A stretch of 64,000 nt of DNA from JAHFDS01 sp964593795 (GCA_964593795.1 CAZQJC010000222.1:13286-77285), one strand, 5' to 3'; positions 52,126 through 60,711 are shown, counted from the first letter of the stretch. Notes: a model not told the origin generated them from the sequence alone. A program made the numbers and translations.

Positions 52126-53265
52126 CTACACCAGGCCGCGTGCGGCGTGCATCTCGCGCGCTTCGCGGTAGACGTCGATGTAGCGGTCCACGATGCGCGG
52201 CCAGGCGAACTTCTGGGCCGTGCGCAGCGCGGCGGCCGACATCTCCTCGCGCGCGACGCGATCATCGGCCAGCGAGATGATCGCGTCCACGAAGCCCTTC
52301 ATCGAGTCGAGCGGCACGATGAGGCCCTCCTTGCCCGAGGTGCACAGCTCGCGCACGGGCTCGATCGCCGGGGCGATGACGGCCTTGCCGGCGCCGAGCG
52401 CCTCGAGGAGCGAGATCGGCATCGCGCCGATGCGCGTCGTGAAGCAGTAGACGTCCGAGCTCGCGAAGTAGTCGGGGCGCCCGCCGAGCACGCTGCCGAC
52501 GAAGACGATCGAGTCCTTCGCGTGGTCGGGCACGAGCTGCTCGAGCTCGCGCCGCTCCGGTCCGTCGCCCACGACGATCAGGCGGATGTTGTCGCGCGCC
52601 GCACGCGCCATCGCGAACGCCTCGATGAGGCGCGGCAGCTCGTTTCGCGGCTCGAGCCGCCCGAGGAACATGAAGTTGACCTTGCCGTCGTCGAACTCGG
52701 GCAGCCGCTTGCCGCCGCGCAGCCATGGGATGTCGACCCCGTTGGCGATGACCCGGTAGCGCAGGTCGGGTACGTACCGCATCATCGCGCGCGCCGCGTT
52801 CTCCGACACCGAGGTGGTCGCGTCGATCGCCTCGAACAGGTCGACGAGCGGCTGCCGCAGCGCGCGCATGATGACGTTGTCGTCGAAGAACGTGTGCAGC
52901 GTGCCCACGATCGCGGTCTCCGGCGGCGCCCCGTGCAGCGCGAGCTGCGGCAGGAGCGGCCACTGCGGGCCGTGCAGGTGCAGGATGTCGAACTTCTCCT
53001 CGTGGAGGAACTGCTTGACCTTGGCGCCGATGCGCCAGCCCACCGTGGCGCGTGAGATCGATCCGTTCGAGAAGAACACCACGCTCTTGCCGATGCGCTT
53101 GACGCGCGGCGCGGGCCGCATGTCGTGCTCCTCCGAGCCGAAGTCACTCGTCAGGATCGTCGGCTCGTGGCCGAGCGCGGCGAGGCCGAGCGCCAGGTGG
53201 TGCACGCACTCGGGCATGCCCCCGACGTCGGGGTAGTAGTACTCGGAGACGAGCGCGACCTTCAT
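52126..53265 (-). CDS. Glycosyltransferase family 4
   Basis: The 379-residue product starts VALVSEYYYPDVGGMPECVHHLALGLAALGH, a GT4 N-terminus, has HLHGP and SENAARAMMR in the acceptor half, and the donor-binding end GRLEPRNELPRLIEAF, VVGDGPERRELE, and AMPISLLEALGAGKAVIAP, the EX7E-type site. It probably builds a surface or lipid-linked glycan. ATG at 53265 overlaps the acyltransferase stop by 4 nt (ATGA). Confidence 0.9.
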   Translation of the reverse strand: MKVALVSEYYYPDVGGMPECVHHLALGLAALGHEPTILTSDFGSEEHDMRPAPRVKRIGKSVVFFSNGSISRATVGWRIGAKVKQFLHEEKFDILHLHGPQWPLLPQLALHGAPPETAIVGTLHTFFDDNVIMRALRQPLVDLFEAIDATTSVSENAARAMMRYVPDLRYRVIANGVDIPWLRGGKRLPEFDDGKVNFMFLGRLEPRNELPRLIEAFAMARAARDNIRLIVVGDGPERRELEQLVPDHAKDSIVFVGSVLGGRPDYFASSDVYCFTTRIGAMPISLLEALGAGKAVIAPAIEPVRELCTSGKEGLIVPLDSMKGFVDAIISLADDRVAREEMSAAALRTAQKFAWPRIVDRYIDVYREAREMHAARGLV

Positions 53266-54311
53266 GCCCGCGCGGCCTCCTCGAAGGGCAGGACGATGAC
53301 CCGATCCCCCGCCACGACGCCGAGCGCCGCCGCCAGCGACGCCTCGAGGCCGACGTGGGTGCCCTCGAGCAGGAACCGGCCCTGCACCGCGACGAAGCGC
53401 GGCGCCTCGGCGCGCTCCACCGCCACGAGCCCCATGTGCTCGAGGCCGCCGGCGGCGCGCCTGGCCTCGCCGAGCTCGAACACCGTCGCGTGGCGCGTCT
53501 GCCGCACGAGCGTGATCTCGTCGGTCTTGGCGATGAAGTGCGGGCCACCGTCGAACGGATCGATGCGGTTCGCGAACTGAAAGCCGATCTTGCGCAGCAT
53601 GTGCTCGACCCCGCGTGTCTCCTCGCCCACGACGCCGATGATCGCCTGCACGGGCGCGGGCAAGAGGCACGTGTAGATGGGGTCCTGCGGGAACAAGGTC
53701 CGGATGAACTCCTTGTTCGTGCTCGAGATGCGATCCGCCTCCTGGTACGACAGGCCCGTGAAGCGGCGCCCGAGCGCCTCCCAAAGGAGGCTCGTCCCGT
53801 CCTCCTCGAGCGGCGGCATGAGCTCGGAGATCACCTCGCTGCGGAACCAGTCGCGGTGCGCACCGATGAACAGGAAGCGCACGTACGAGAGCTGCTTGCC
53901 GAGCCGCTCGGGGCTCGTGCGCAGCGCCGGCTGCAGCACGAGCCCGCCGATCTCGGTCGGCCCGTTGTAGTTGTAGCCGATGCGCAGCAGGCGATGCTCG
54001 AAGTGGCGGTCGAGCGTCTCCGAGTAGTGCTCCTCGTGCGTGATGTCGAAGTAGACGTGCGGCGAGCGTCGCGTGCCGTGCTGGGCGTGGATCATCGAGG
54101 TCCCCACCACCTTGCCGGTGGCCAGGTCCTCGAGCACGAACAGGTACTCCCGCTTGAACGTCTCCTGCTCTTGCGAGAACGCCGCGACCGAGCCGGCGAC
54201 CAGCGCCTTGATGGCGCCCTCGTCGTGAGGCAGGTTCACCGAGTCGAGGTGGCCCGCCACGTCGAGGATCGACTCGACGTCCGTCGGGAGGGCCTCACGG
54301 AGCCGGAACAT
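53262..54311 (-). CDS. astA: Arginine N-succinyltransferase-like acyltransferase (AstA family)
   Basis: The 349-residue product matches AstA over its whole length: FRLREALPTDVESIL, STNKEFIRTLFPQDPIYTCLLPAPVQAIIGVVGEETRGVEHMLRKIGF and IDPFDGGPHF. AstA transfers succinyl from succinyl-CoA to L-arginine as the first step of a degradation pathway. No astB, astC, astD or astE lies here; instead it heads an operon with a glycosyltransferase, a deacetylase and a membrane protein, so its acceptor may differ. TATTCA 7 nt before ATG 54311 supports this start. Confidence 0.75.
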   Translation of the reverse strand: MFRLREALPTDVESILDVAGHLDSVNLPHDEGAIKALVAGSVAAFSQEQETFKREYLFVLEDLATGKVVGTSMIHAQHGTRRSPHVYFDITHEEHYSETLDRHFEHRLLRIGYNYNGPTEIGGLVLQPALRTSPERLGKQLSYVRFLFIGAHRDWFRSEVISELMPPLEEDGTSLLWEALGRRFTGLSYQEADRISSTNKEFIRTLFPQDPIYTCLLPAPVQAIIGVVGEETRGVEHMLRKIGFQFANRIDPFDGGPHFIAKTDEITLVRQTRHATVFELGEARRAAGGLEHMGLVAVERAEAPRFVAVQGRFLLEGTHVGLEASLAAALGVVAGDRVIVLPFEEAARA

Positions 54312-54366
54312 GCGCGGTTGAATAGCATGCCCCATGGCCTTTTACGATCGGGCTCCGCGGCCTCGG

Positions 54367-55143
54367 TCAGCCGAGTCCGGGCGCGGACGGCAGGCCTTCG
54401 ATCCAGGCGCGTGCGGCCCGTGCGGCCACGTCGAGCCAGGCGATCACGGCCTTGCGCACGTCGGGCGGCGCGGACTCCGCGAAGGGCAAGAGGACCTCGC
54501 GCGCGTCGAGGAGCTGGACCCGGTCCTGGGTCCCGAGCCACTCGAGGACCTTCGTGAGCGTGGGCAGCGTGGCCCGGTGCGCGTCGTGGAGCAGCACCAC
54601 GGCCCTCGCGCCGGCCGGGAGCTTCTTGAGCTCCTCGATGATCGCCTCGCCCGCGTCTGCGCCGTTCTGCCACTCCTGCGCGTCGATCGTCCAGCCGAGC
54701 GAGACGAGGTGAGGCCGCGCGGCCAGGGCACGGTCGAGTGATTCGCAGATCGTGCCGTAGGGCGCGCGGAACAGGGTCGGCCGCACGCCGATGAGCGCCT
54801 CGACGAGGCGCTCGTTGTCGTCGATCTGCCTGGCCACGTCGGTCCCGCGCAGGCACAGGTTCTTGTGGTCGAACGTGTGATTGCCGACGAGGTGGCCGTG
54901 CTCGTGCAGGACCCGCAAGAGCGCCCGTCGCGCGAGCGCGTCCGGTCCGGGACCCGAGAGCCGGGCGCCGTTGACGAAGAAGACCGCGCGCCCGCCGTAC
55001 TCCTCGATGAGCTCGGCGATCCTCGGCGAGAACGCCAGGTCGGGCCCGTCGTCGAAGGTGAGCAGCACCTCGGCCGGGCGTGGCGCGGTGGCCAGCGGCA
55101 GAGCAAGGAGGAGGGCTGCGAGGGACTGCAACAACGAATGCAA
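54367..55143 (-). CDS. Secreted polysaccharide deacetylase (NodB family)
   Basis: The 258-residue product has a signal-like N-terminus (LLQSLAALLLALPLATA) and a complete NodB domain: TFDDGPD, GNHTFDHKN, FRAPYGTICES, LGWTIDAQEW and VLLHDAHR. It is distinct from the deacetylase at 51330 and probably acts in the periplasm. The start is TTG 55143, embedded in a small palindrome, and has no good ribosome binding site, so the exact start is uncertain. It precedes the acyltransferase operon by 55 bp and may belong to it. Confidence 0.85.
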   Translation of the reverse strand: MHSLLQSLAALLLALPLATAPRPAEVLLTFDDGPDLAFSPRIAELIEEYGGRAVFFVNGARLSGPGPDALARRALLRVLHEHGHLVGNHTFDHKNLCLRGTDVARQIDDNERLVEALIGVRPTLFRAPYGTICESLDRALAARPHLVSLGWTIDAQEWQNGADAGEAIIEELKKLPAGARAVVLLHDAHRATLPTLTKVLEWLGTQDRVQLLDAREVLLPFAESAPPDVRKAVIAWLDVAARAARAWIEGLPSAPGLG

Positions 55144-55152
55144 TTATTGCAT
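55138..55152. promoter_or_regulatory. AT-rich palindrome ATGCAA-TTA-TTGCAT
   Basis: A perfect 6-bp inverted repeat around TTA, in one of the few AT-rich spots of the window. It covers the deacetylase start codon and lies 165 bp upstream of ssb. It may be an operator or an open-complex site; no regulator is known. Confidence 0.35.
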
Positions 55153-55254
55153 GAATTCCCGGAAGAGCAGCAGTTCTGCGGCTTCCGGGGCGGCCGGCGG
55201 CGGACCGCCTGCGCTCGAGTCAGACCCCCCTGCTAGGGTCACCCGAACGTGCTA

Positions 55255-55282
55255 CTTCTTCCGTTCCTCCCGCCGGAAGAAG
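55255..55282 (+). promoter_or_regulatory. 9-bp hairpin in the ssb leader
   Basis: CTTCTTCCG (55255-55263) and CGGAAGAAG (55274-55282) form a perfect stem with a 10-nt loop, 34 bp before the ssb start and before its AAGGAG site (55303-55308). No T tract follows, so it is not a classical terminator. Confidence 0.4.
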
Positions 55283-55316
55283 GGTTGTCAGCCGGAGGGG
55301 GTAAGGAGTCCTTGCT

Positions 55317-55799
55317 ATGGCCAGCGTGAACAAGGCGATCATCATCGGGAACCTGGGGGCCGATCCGGACCTCCGCTACACGCCCTCCAGCCAGCCGGTG
55401 GCCGAGCTCCGCGTGGCCACGACCGAGCAATGGACGACGCGCGAGGGCGAGCGCAAGGAACAGACCGAGTGGCACCGCATCGTCGTCTGGGGCAAGCAGG
55501 CCGAGCACTGCAAGAACTACCTCAAGAAGGGCCGCCAGGTGTACGTCGAGGGTCGCCTCCGCACGCGCCAGTGGGAGGACAAGGAAGGGCAGAAGCGCTA
55601 CACGACGGAGATCGTCGCGGATCGCGTGCAGTTCCTCGGCGGCCCCCCGGGAGAGCGCGGCGAGCGCCCCGAGGGCGCGCGCGCCGGCGGCGAGCGCCCC
55701 GAGCGTCCCGCGGGCGGCGGCGAGCGCATGGAGGATCGCGGTCGCGGCCCCGAGGACGATTTCGGGGGCAACGTCACCGAGGACGACATCCCGTTCTAG
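55317..55799 (+). CDS. ssb: Single-stranded DNA-binding protein
   Basis: The 160-residue product has the OB fold (MASVNKAIIIGNLGADPDLRYTPSSQPVAELRVAT, WHRIVVWGKQAEHC, YLKKGRQVYVEGRL, then DRVQFLG) and a Gly/Arg-rich tail ending in the acidic tip EDDIPF that recruits repair and replication enzymes. AAGGAG lies 8 nt before the ATG. It coats single-stranded DNA during replication and repair. Confidence 0.96.
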   Translation: MASVNKAIIIGNLGADPDLRYTPSSQPVAELRVATTEQWTTREGERKEQTEWHRIVVWGKQAEHCKNYLKKGRQVYVEGRLRTRQWEDKEGQKRYTTEIVADRVQFLGGPPGERGERPEGARAGGERPERPAGGGERMEDRGRGPEDDFGGNVTEDDIPF

Positions 55800-55917
55800 G
55801 CGGGGCAGGGAAAACCTGGACCCGGATCCAGTCCTGATCCAAATTCCCGGCTTCATTCGATGCCGCGCTTGCCCGCTTCCAACCCGAGTCCCCGTCACCG
55901 AACCGGGAGTGCCTGAC

Positions 55918-56751
55918 GTGTTTGCAGGTGCGCGCGTCGCCGTCGTCATCCCGGCGTTCAACGAGGCCTCCAAGATCACGGAGACGGTGCGGTCCGTGCC
56001 GCACTTCGTGGACCACGTGCTCGTGGTCGACGACGCGTCGTCCGACGGGACCGCGTTCGTGGCCGCGCGCGAGGAGCGGCCTGGCCTCGAGATCATCCTG
56101 CACGCGCGAAACCGGGGCGTCGGAGCCGCCATCACGACGGGCTACCGCCGCGCGCTGGCGCTCCGTGTGGACGCGGTGGCGGTCATGGCGGGAGACGGCC
56201 AGATGCACCCCGACGATCTGCCTGGGTTGCTCGAGCCGGTCGTCTTCGGTCACGCCGACTACGCCAAGGGCAATCGCCTCGGCTGGCCCGGCGTCGCCTC
56301 GCTCATGCCCGGGGTCAGGCGGCTCGGCAACGTCGTGCTGAGCTGGATCACGCGGCGTACCGCGGGCTACCCGGAGCTCCGGGACTCGCAGTGTGGCTAC
56401 ACCGTGGCGTCGCGAGACATCCTCGGCGAGCTGCCGCTCGAGCAGGTGTGGCCGCGCTACGGCTACCCGAACGATCTGCTCGCCCGGCTCGGGGCGATCG
56501 GCGCGCGCGTGCGCGACGTGCCCGTCCGGCCCGTCTACGCGCCCGGGTGGAGATCCGGCATTCGGCCGTGGATGCTCGTGTACCCGTTTGCGTTCGTGCT
56601 GGCGCGTTCGCTCGTCTGGCGCCTCGTGCACCCCGCCCGGCCCGCGCGCGTGCGCCTGACGCCGCTCGTGAGCCCGCCGGCGCCGGCGCCCTCGCACGCC
56701 AGAGATCAGCCTCCTCCGGAGATCTCTGGCGAGTGCGCATCGGCGTCCTGA
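55918..56751 (+). CDS. Glycosyltransferase family 2
   Basis: The 277-residue product is a GT2 enzyme of the DPM1/DPG-synthase-like branch: VVIPAFNEASKITETVRSVP, VVDDASSDGT (nucleotide site), GVGAAITTGYRRAL, and MAGDGQMHPDDL (DXD-type). After a second domain it ends in a Pro-rich tail. GGGAG at 55905-55909 points to the GTG at 55918; a GTG at 55909 overlaps that site. It overlaps the next glycosyltransferase by 19 bp, so they are co-transcribed. Confidence 0.87.
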   Translation: MFAGARVAVVIPAFNEASKITETVRSVPHFVDHVLVVDDASSDGTAFVAAREERPGLEIILHARNRGVGAAITTGYRRALALRVDAVAVMAGDGQMHPDDLPGLLEPVVFGHADYAKGNRLGWPGVASLMPGVRRLGNVVLSWITRRTAGYPELRDSQCGYTVASRDILGELPLEQVWPRYGYPNDLLARLGAIGARVRDVPVRPVYAPGWRSGIRPWMLVYPFAFVLARSLVWRLVHPARPARVRLTPLVSPPAPAPSHARDQPPPEISGECASAS

Positions 56752-57875
56752 CGACGTCGTACCCGCGATGGGCGGGGGATCCCGCCGGGGCGTTCGTCGG
56801 GGAGCTCGCCCGCGCGCTCGTCGCGGCCGGCGACGAGGTCACGGTCGTGGCCGCGGGGCCCGGCGCCGATCATGACGCGCTGGACCTGCGCATCGGGGTC
56901 GAGCGGGTGCCCGGTCACGGCCTCTTCTACGGCGGCGGCGCCCCCGAGGCGCTCGCGCAGCGAGGCGCCGCAGCGCGCGCAGCAGCCTTCTCGGTGCAGC
57001 TCCACCTGGCCGCGCGCAACGCATTCGGATCGGCGGATGCGTTGCTGTCGCACTGGCTCGTCCCGTCCGGGCTCGTGGCTGCAGCCCTGGCTGGCGGCCG
57101 CCCGCACGTCGCGATCGGGCACGGCGGAGACATCCACCTCCTCGGAGGGGTGCTGGCGAGGTGGGGGAGCCGCACGGCCCTCGGCTGGCTGGCCGCCCGG
57201 GCGCGCGTCGTCGTCTCGAGCAGCGCCGGGCGTGCGCGCCTCGCGGCCGTGTACGGACCCGCGGCGGCCTTCGAAGTGTGTCCGATGGGACTCGAGGTGT
57301 CGTCGCTGGTCGGCGCTCGCGCGCGGCGAGCCGAGGCGCGCGCGCGGCTCGGCGTCGCGCCGGACGTGTTCGTGGTGGCTTTCCTCGGGCGGCTCGTCCC
57401 GATCAAGGGCCTCGACCTCCTCCAGGTCTCGCTGCCAGCCGGCGCGACGCTCCTCGTGGCCGGCGAGGGACCCGAGCGAGCCCGGCTCGAGCAAGGCGGC
57501 GGACGCTTCCTCGGCGCTGTGGACGCGGAGGGGCGGCTCCGGCTGCTCGCCGCGGCGGACGTGCTCGTGGTCCCCTCACGTCGGCTCTCCGATGGGCGCA
57601 CGGAGGGCGCTCCGCGCGTCGTGCTCGAGGGCATGGCCGCCAGGGTGCCGGTGATCGCCTCCGACTCCGGCGGCATCGCCGAGCTCCTCGGGGAGGCGGG
57701 CCTGCTCGTCCCCGCGGGAGACGTCCCCGCGCTCGGGGCCGCGCTCGTCCGCCTGCGAGACGATCCCGCCCTCGCGGAGCGCCTCGGGATGCTGGGTGCC
57801 CAGCGCGCGCTGGCGTTCGACTGGACGCGGGTGCTCGAGCGGCTCCGTGGCTGGTTACAACGCGACGCGTCATGA
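56733..57875 (+). CDS. Glycosyltransferase family 4
   Basis: The 380-residue product has a GT4 layout: IGVLTTSYPRWAGDPAGAFVGELARALVAAGDEV at the start, HWLVPSGLVAA and GHGGDIH in the first domain, then FLGRLVPIKGLDLL, VAGEGPERARLE, ADVLVVPSRRL and EGAPRVVLEGMAARVPVIAS (EX7E). It probably extends a surface glycan with the GT2 upstream. The GTG at 56733 lies inside the GT2 end. Rich in Ala/Arg but the motifs are complete. Confidence 0.88.
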   Translation: MRIGVLTTSYPRWAGDPAGAFVGELARALVAAGDEVTVVAAGPGADHDALDLRIGVERVPGHGLFYGGGAPEALAQRGAAARAAAFSVQLHLAARNAFGSADALLSHWLVPSGLVAAALAGGRPHVAIGHGGDIHLLGGVLARWGSRTALGWLAARARVVVSSSAGRARLAAVYGPAAAFEVCPMGLEVSSLVGARARRAEARARLGVAPDVFVVAFLGRLVPIKGLDLLQVSLPAGATLLVAGEGPERARLEQGGGRFLGAVDAEGRLRLLAAADVLVVPSRRLSDGRTEGAPRVVLEGMAARVPVIASDSGGIAELLGEAGLLVPAGDVPALGAALVRLRDDPALAERLGMLGAQRALAFDWTRVLERLRGWLQRDAS

Positions 57876-57942
57876 TTCCGCTGCTTTGGAGGCGTTGTAG
57901 GTGCGAGACGCCTGACGCCTTTACGACGCGCCGATCATGCCT

Positions 57943-57948
57943 TACGCT
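57943..57948 (+). promoter_or_regulatory. -10-like hexamer TACGCT, 8 nt before a start codon
   Basis: TACGCT ends eight bases before ATG 57957, with no ribosome binding site. The leader would be about one base. Confidence 0.35.
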
Positions 57949-57956
57949 CTTGGTGG

Positions 57957-58517
57957 ATGCTGGATCCCACGCCCGAGTGTGAGGTCTCGATCATCGTTCC
58001 ATTCGGCGACGAGGAGGACTCGGTCGGCGGAAGATTTGCCAGCATTATCAGTCACATGAGGCGGTACGGGATCCGGTTCGAGGTGCTGGCCGCCGATGAC
58101 GACAGCGGCGACAACAGCCCGATGATCCTGGCCCTCGTGGCGCGTGGAGCGCCCGAGCTGCGCGTGGTGCCGCTCCTTCGCGACAGCGGACCCGGGGCCT
58201 CCGTGACGGCTGGCGTCAACGCGGCGCGTGGTCGTGCCCTCATCATCGTCGACCCCTCCGCTCGCGCGCTGCGTGGCGGGATCGGCGCGATCCTCGAGCA
58301 GCTCGACGCGGCGCTGGAGCTCCTGCCGGCGCTCGATGCGGAGCCCATCGCGCTGCCTGGAGCGCTCGTCGCTCGTCGCACCCACGCCTGGCGGAAGGTC
58401 GTTCATCCGTCGCGGGCGGTGCGGCTCGGTCGGATGCTCCGCACGACCTGGGCCGGGTGGCCGCAGAGTCGCTGGTCGAAGATGAGCGAGCGCCGTCGCA
58501 CGACCGGTCGTTCGTGA
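57957..58517 (+). CDS. Short, degenerate GT2-like protein
   Basis: The 186-residue product starts like a family 2 glycosyltransferase (EVSIIVPFGDEEDSVGGRF, then FEVLAADDDSGDNSPMILA and PGASVTAGVNAARGRALIIVDPSAR) but is about half the normal size. The DXD-type site reads DPSAR and the second half of the fold is missing, replaced by a basic tail. It may be inactive, an accessory protein or a decaying gene. GC3 bias is normal, so it could still be a functional small protein. It follows two glycosyltransferase genes. Confidence 0.6.
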   Translation: MLDPTPECEVSIIVPFGDEEDSVGGRFASIISHMRRYGIRFEVLAADDDSGDNSPMILALVARGAPELRVVPLLRDSGPGASVTAGVNAARGRALIIVDPSARALRGGIGAILEQLDAALELLPALDAEPIALPGALVARRTHAWRKVVHPSRAVRLGRMLRTTWAGWPQSRWSKMSERRRTTGRS

Positions 58518-58588
58518 AGCGCACCTCACGCTCCTTCGGGCGGCGCGTTGCCGTGACCCTCCCGAGCGCTTAAGCTTCAGGCACCCAG

Positions 58589-59671
58589 ATGGACGTGCTC
58601 GGCTACCTGGTCGCCTTCCTCGCGATCGTCTCGCTCATCATCGTGCACGAGTGGGGTCACTTCCAGGTGGCCCGCTGGTGCAAGATGCGCGTCGAGCGGT
58701 TCAGCGTCTTCTTCGGCCCGGTCTTGTGGAGCTACAAGCGCAAGGACACGGTCTACCAGATCGGGACCGTGCCGCTCGGTGGCTTCGTGCAGATCACCGG
58801 CATGAACCCCGCGGAGGACTTCGATCGCAGCGATCCGCGCGTGTACCCGAACCGACCGGTGTGGCAGCGCCTGCTGACGATCTTCGCGGGTCCAGGCGCG
58901 AACTACCTCACGGCGGTGCTGATCGGCATGTTCGTCTTCTCGTACTACGGCCTGCCCGTGCCGACCGACGAGACCGAGATCCAGGGTGTGCTCCCCGGCA
59001 AGCCGGCCGCCAAGGCGGGGCTGCAGGCGGGCGACGTGGTCGTCAGTGTCGATGGTCAGCCCCTGACCAAGGAAGTGCCGATGACCGAGCGCATCAAGGC
59101 GTCGGCAGGCAAGCCGGTGACGCTCAAGGTGCAGCGGCCCGTGGTCGGCAAGAGCGGGCAGCCGGTCCTCGTGGACGGCAAGCCGCAGCGCACGGCGCTC
59201 GACGTGGCGGTGACGCCGGAGAACGACGGCGGCACGTTCCGGATCGGCGTGCAGATCGGCGCGGGTCAGCGCTTCGAGCGCAAGGGCTTCGGCCCCGCGG
59301 CGGCGTTCGCGGTGCGCTGGCCGTACGAGTTCTCCAAGCAGAACCTCAAGGCGATCGGCGAGCTCATCAGCGGCAAGCAGAAGCCCGAGGTCTCCGGGCC
59401 GGTGCGGATCACGGCCGAGATCAAGAAGAGCATCGACCGTGGCCTGCAGAGCGCGCTGCTCATCATCATGAACCTGTCGATCTACCTCGGGCTCTTCAAC
59501 CTCCTGCCGGTCCCGGCGCTCGACGGCGGGCGGCTGGTGTTCCTCGGGTTCGAGCTGATCTCGAGGAGGCGGGTCAACCAGCGCGTCGAGGCGGGCGTCC
59601 ACATGGTCGGCTTCGTGGCGCTGTTCCTCCTCATGATCGTCGTCCTCTTCAAGGACATCTTCATCGGCTGA
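58589..59671 (+). CDS. rseP: Site-2 intramembrane metalloprotease RseP
   Basis: RseP cleaves anti-sigma factors and signal-peptide remnants in the membrane. The 360-residue protein has HEWGH at residues 20-24 (zinc ligands and catalytic Glu), the GGFVQ loop, one PDZ domain (about 130-220) and the NLLPVPALDGG zinc-Asp motif near residue 305, with four membrane helices. Single-PDZ length. It might process the anti-sigma factor at 46611, but nothing here proves it. Its stop shares one base with the next gene (TGATG). Confidence 0.93.
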   Translation: MDVLGYLVAFLAIVSLIIVHEWGHFQVARWCKMRVERFSVFFGPVLWSYKRKDTVYQIGTVPLGGFVQITGMNPAEDFDRSDPRVYPNRPVWQRLLTIFAGPGANYLTAVLIGMFVFSYYGLPVPTDETEIQGVLPGKPAAKAGLQAGDVVVSVDGQPLTKEVPMTERIKASAGKPVTLKVQRPVVGKSGQPVLVDGKPQRTALDVAVTPENDGGTFRIGVQIGAGQRFERKGFGPAAAFAVRWPYEFSKQNLKAIGELISGKQKPEVSGPVRITAEIKKSIDRGLQSALLIIMNLSIYLGLFNLLPVPALDGGRLVFLGFELISRRRVNQRVEAGVHMVGFVALFLLMIVVLFKDIFIG

Positions 59672-60186
59672 TGCCCGGCCCGGATCCGCGCATCGAGGCC
59701 GCGAGGCGCACGGCATTCGTGCTCTACGAGGGCCGGACCGTCTCGCACCGGAGCTGCGGGATCGCGCTCGCCGAGACCTTCCGGGTGCCGACGCGGCCGT
59801 ACCAGGTGTTCCGGCGCGGCGGCCTCACCGGCGAGGGCGAGTGCGGCGCGATCAAGGCGGGCGAGGTGATCCTCGGCGAGCTGTTCGGCGATCCTGATCC
59901 GGCGGGCGCCGTGACCGACGTCCTGCGAAGGGCGATCGCGCACTACCGCGCGCGTGTCCGGGAGGTCCTCCCGCCGCCGGAGCCGGAGCGCAGCACGCTC
60001 TTCCCGATCTGCAATGACCTCACCGGACCGCGCCGCTTCGCGGCGTTCGTTTCTCCGGAGCGCCAGGGTTTCTGCACGAGCCTCGTGGCCGAGGTCGCCG
60101 CGCTGGTGGCCGAGACGGCGATCGCGTTCGGCGGGCCGCTCGAGGTGGCCGACGCTCCGGCGCCGCACGGACCTGGCGTGTCCTGA
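59671..60186 (+). CDS. Cysteine-motif protein, C_GCAxxG_C_C-like
   Basis: The 171-residue product has cysteines placed as in the C_GCAxxG_C_C redox family: SCGIALAETF, then GEGECGAIKAGEVILGELFG, then Cys in PICNDLTGP and FCTSLVAEV. The family is thought to be redox-active, but its function is unknown. The exact match to the family is from memory. It is translationally coupled to rseP by TGATG. Confidence 0.55.
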   Translation: MPGPDPRIEAARRTAFVLYEGRTVSHRSCGIALAETFRVPTRPYQVFRRGGLTGEGECGAIKAGEVILGELFGDPDPAGAVTDVLRRAIAHYRARVREVLPPPEPERSTLFPICNDLTGPRRFAAFVSPERQGFCTSLVAEVAALVAETAIAFGGPLEVADAPAPHGPGVS

Positions 60187-60711
60187 TCAGGGACGGCCGT
60201 CGCGGGTGCGACGCGGCACGAGGTCCACCTGGGTCATCTCCTCGACGGCGGGACCGCCGCCTCGCAGGCGCACCAGGCGGTCCCGGGTGTCCGTGCGTCC
60301 TAGGTGCGCGTCGAGGACGAGCGCGCCGAGCACCGACATCTCGAGCGCCCCGACGCGCGGGCGCTGCCGCCAGCGGTGAACCGTCTTGCGGTCGACGCCG
60401 AAGAGGTCGGCGATGCGCTGCGAGGACAGCCCCAGCGTCTCCTGCATGAAGGCGAAGGCCGCTCCGCTCCGGGCTCCATCGCGCGCGAGCCGGGCGGCGA
60501 CGGCCAGGCGGAACAACCGGCCGTCGCGGTGGGCGGGCAGGGTGAGCTGGCAGCCCGGGCAGACGAGGGACGTCACCCTGGCCACGAAGCGGCGCTCGCC
60601 GACCTCGAGGACGGCGTCGGCGAGCGAGCCGTGCCTCATCGCGAGCCGGCAGCGGGTGCACGAAGCCGGCGCCTCTCCCCTGGACCTTCGACGCTGGTCG
60701 GCCACTCCCAC
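60187..60711 (-). CDS. Zinc-ribbon plus helix-turn-helix protein, MqsA-like
   Basis: The 174-residue product starts with a zinc ribbon (CTRC at about residue 18, then CPGC at about 51) and has a helix-turn-helix near residues 90-115 (LGLSSQRIADLFGVDRKTVHRWR). This order resembles MqsA/HigA2-type antitoxins, which bind DNA through their C-terminal domain, but no toxin gene is adjacent. It may be a plain regulator. The GTG start fits a TTGAAT-N17-TATCCC promoter 6 nt upstream. Confidence 0.6.
   Translation of the reverse strand: MGVADQRRRSRGEAPASCTRCRLAMRHGSLADAVLEVGERRFVARVTSLVCPGCQLTLPAHRDGRLFRLAVAARLARDGARSGAAFAFMQETLGLSSQRIADLFGVDRKTVHRWRQRPRVGALEMSVLGALVLDAHLGRTDTRDRLVRLRGGGPAVEEMTQVDLVPRRTRDGRP

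Noticed and set aside
53262..54311. Arginine-succinyltransferase degradation pathway
   Set aside because: The enzyme fits AstA, but no other ast gene is present and the operon partners are glycan and lipid genes.
55800..55905. Terminator after ssb from GGGAA...TTCCC and CTGGA...TCCAG pairs
   Set aside because: Stems are 5 bp with bulges and no T tract; not distinguishable from chance.
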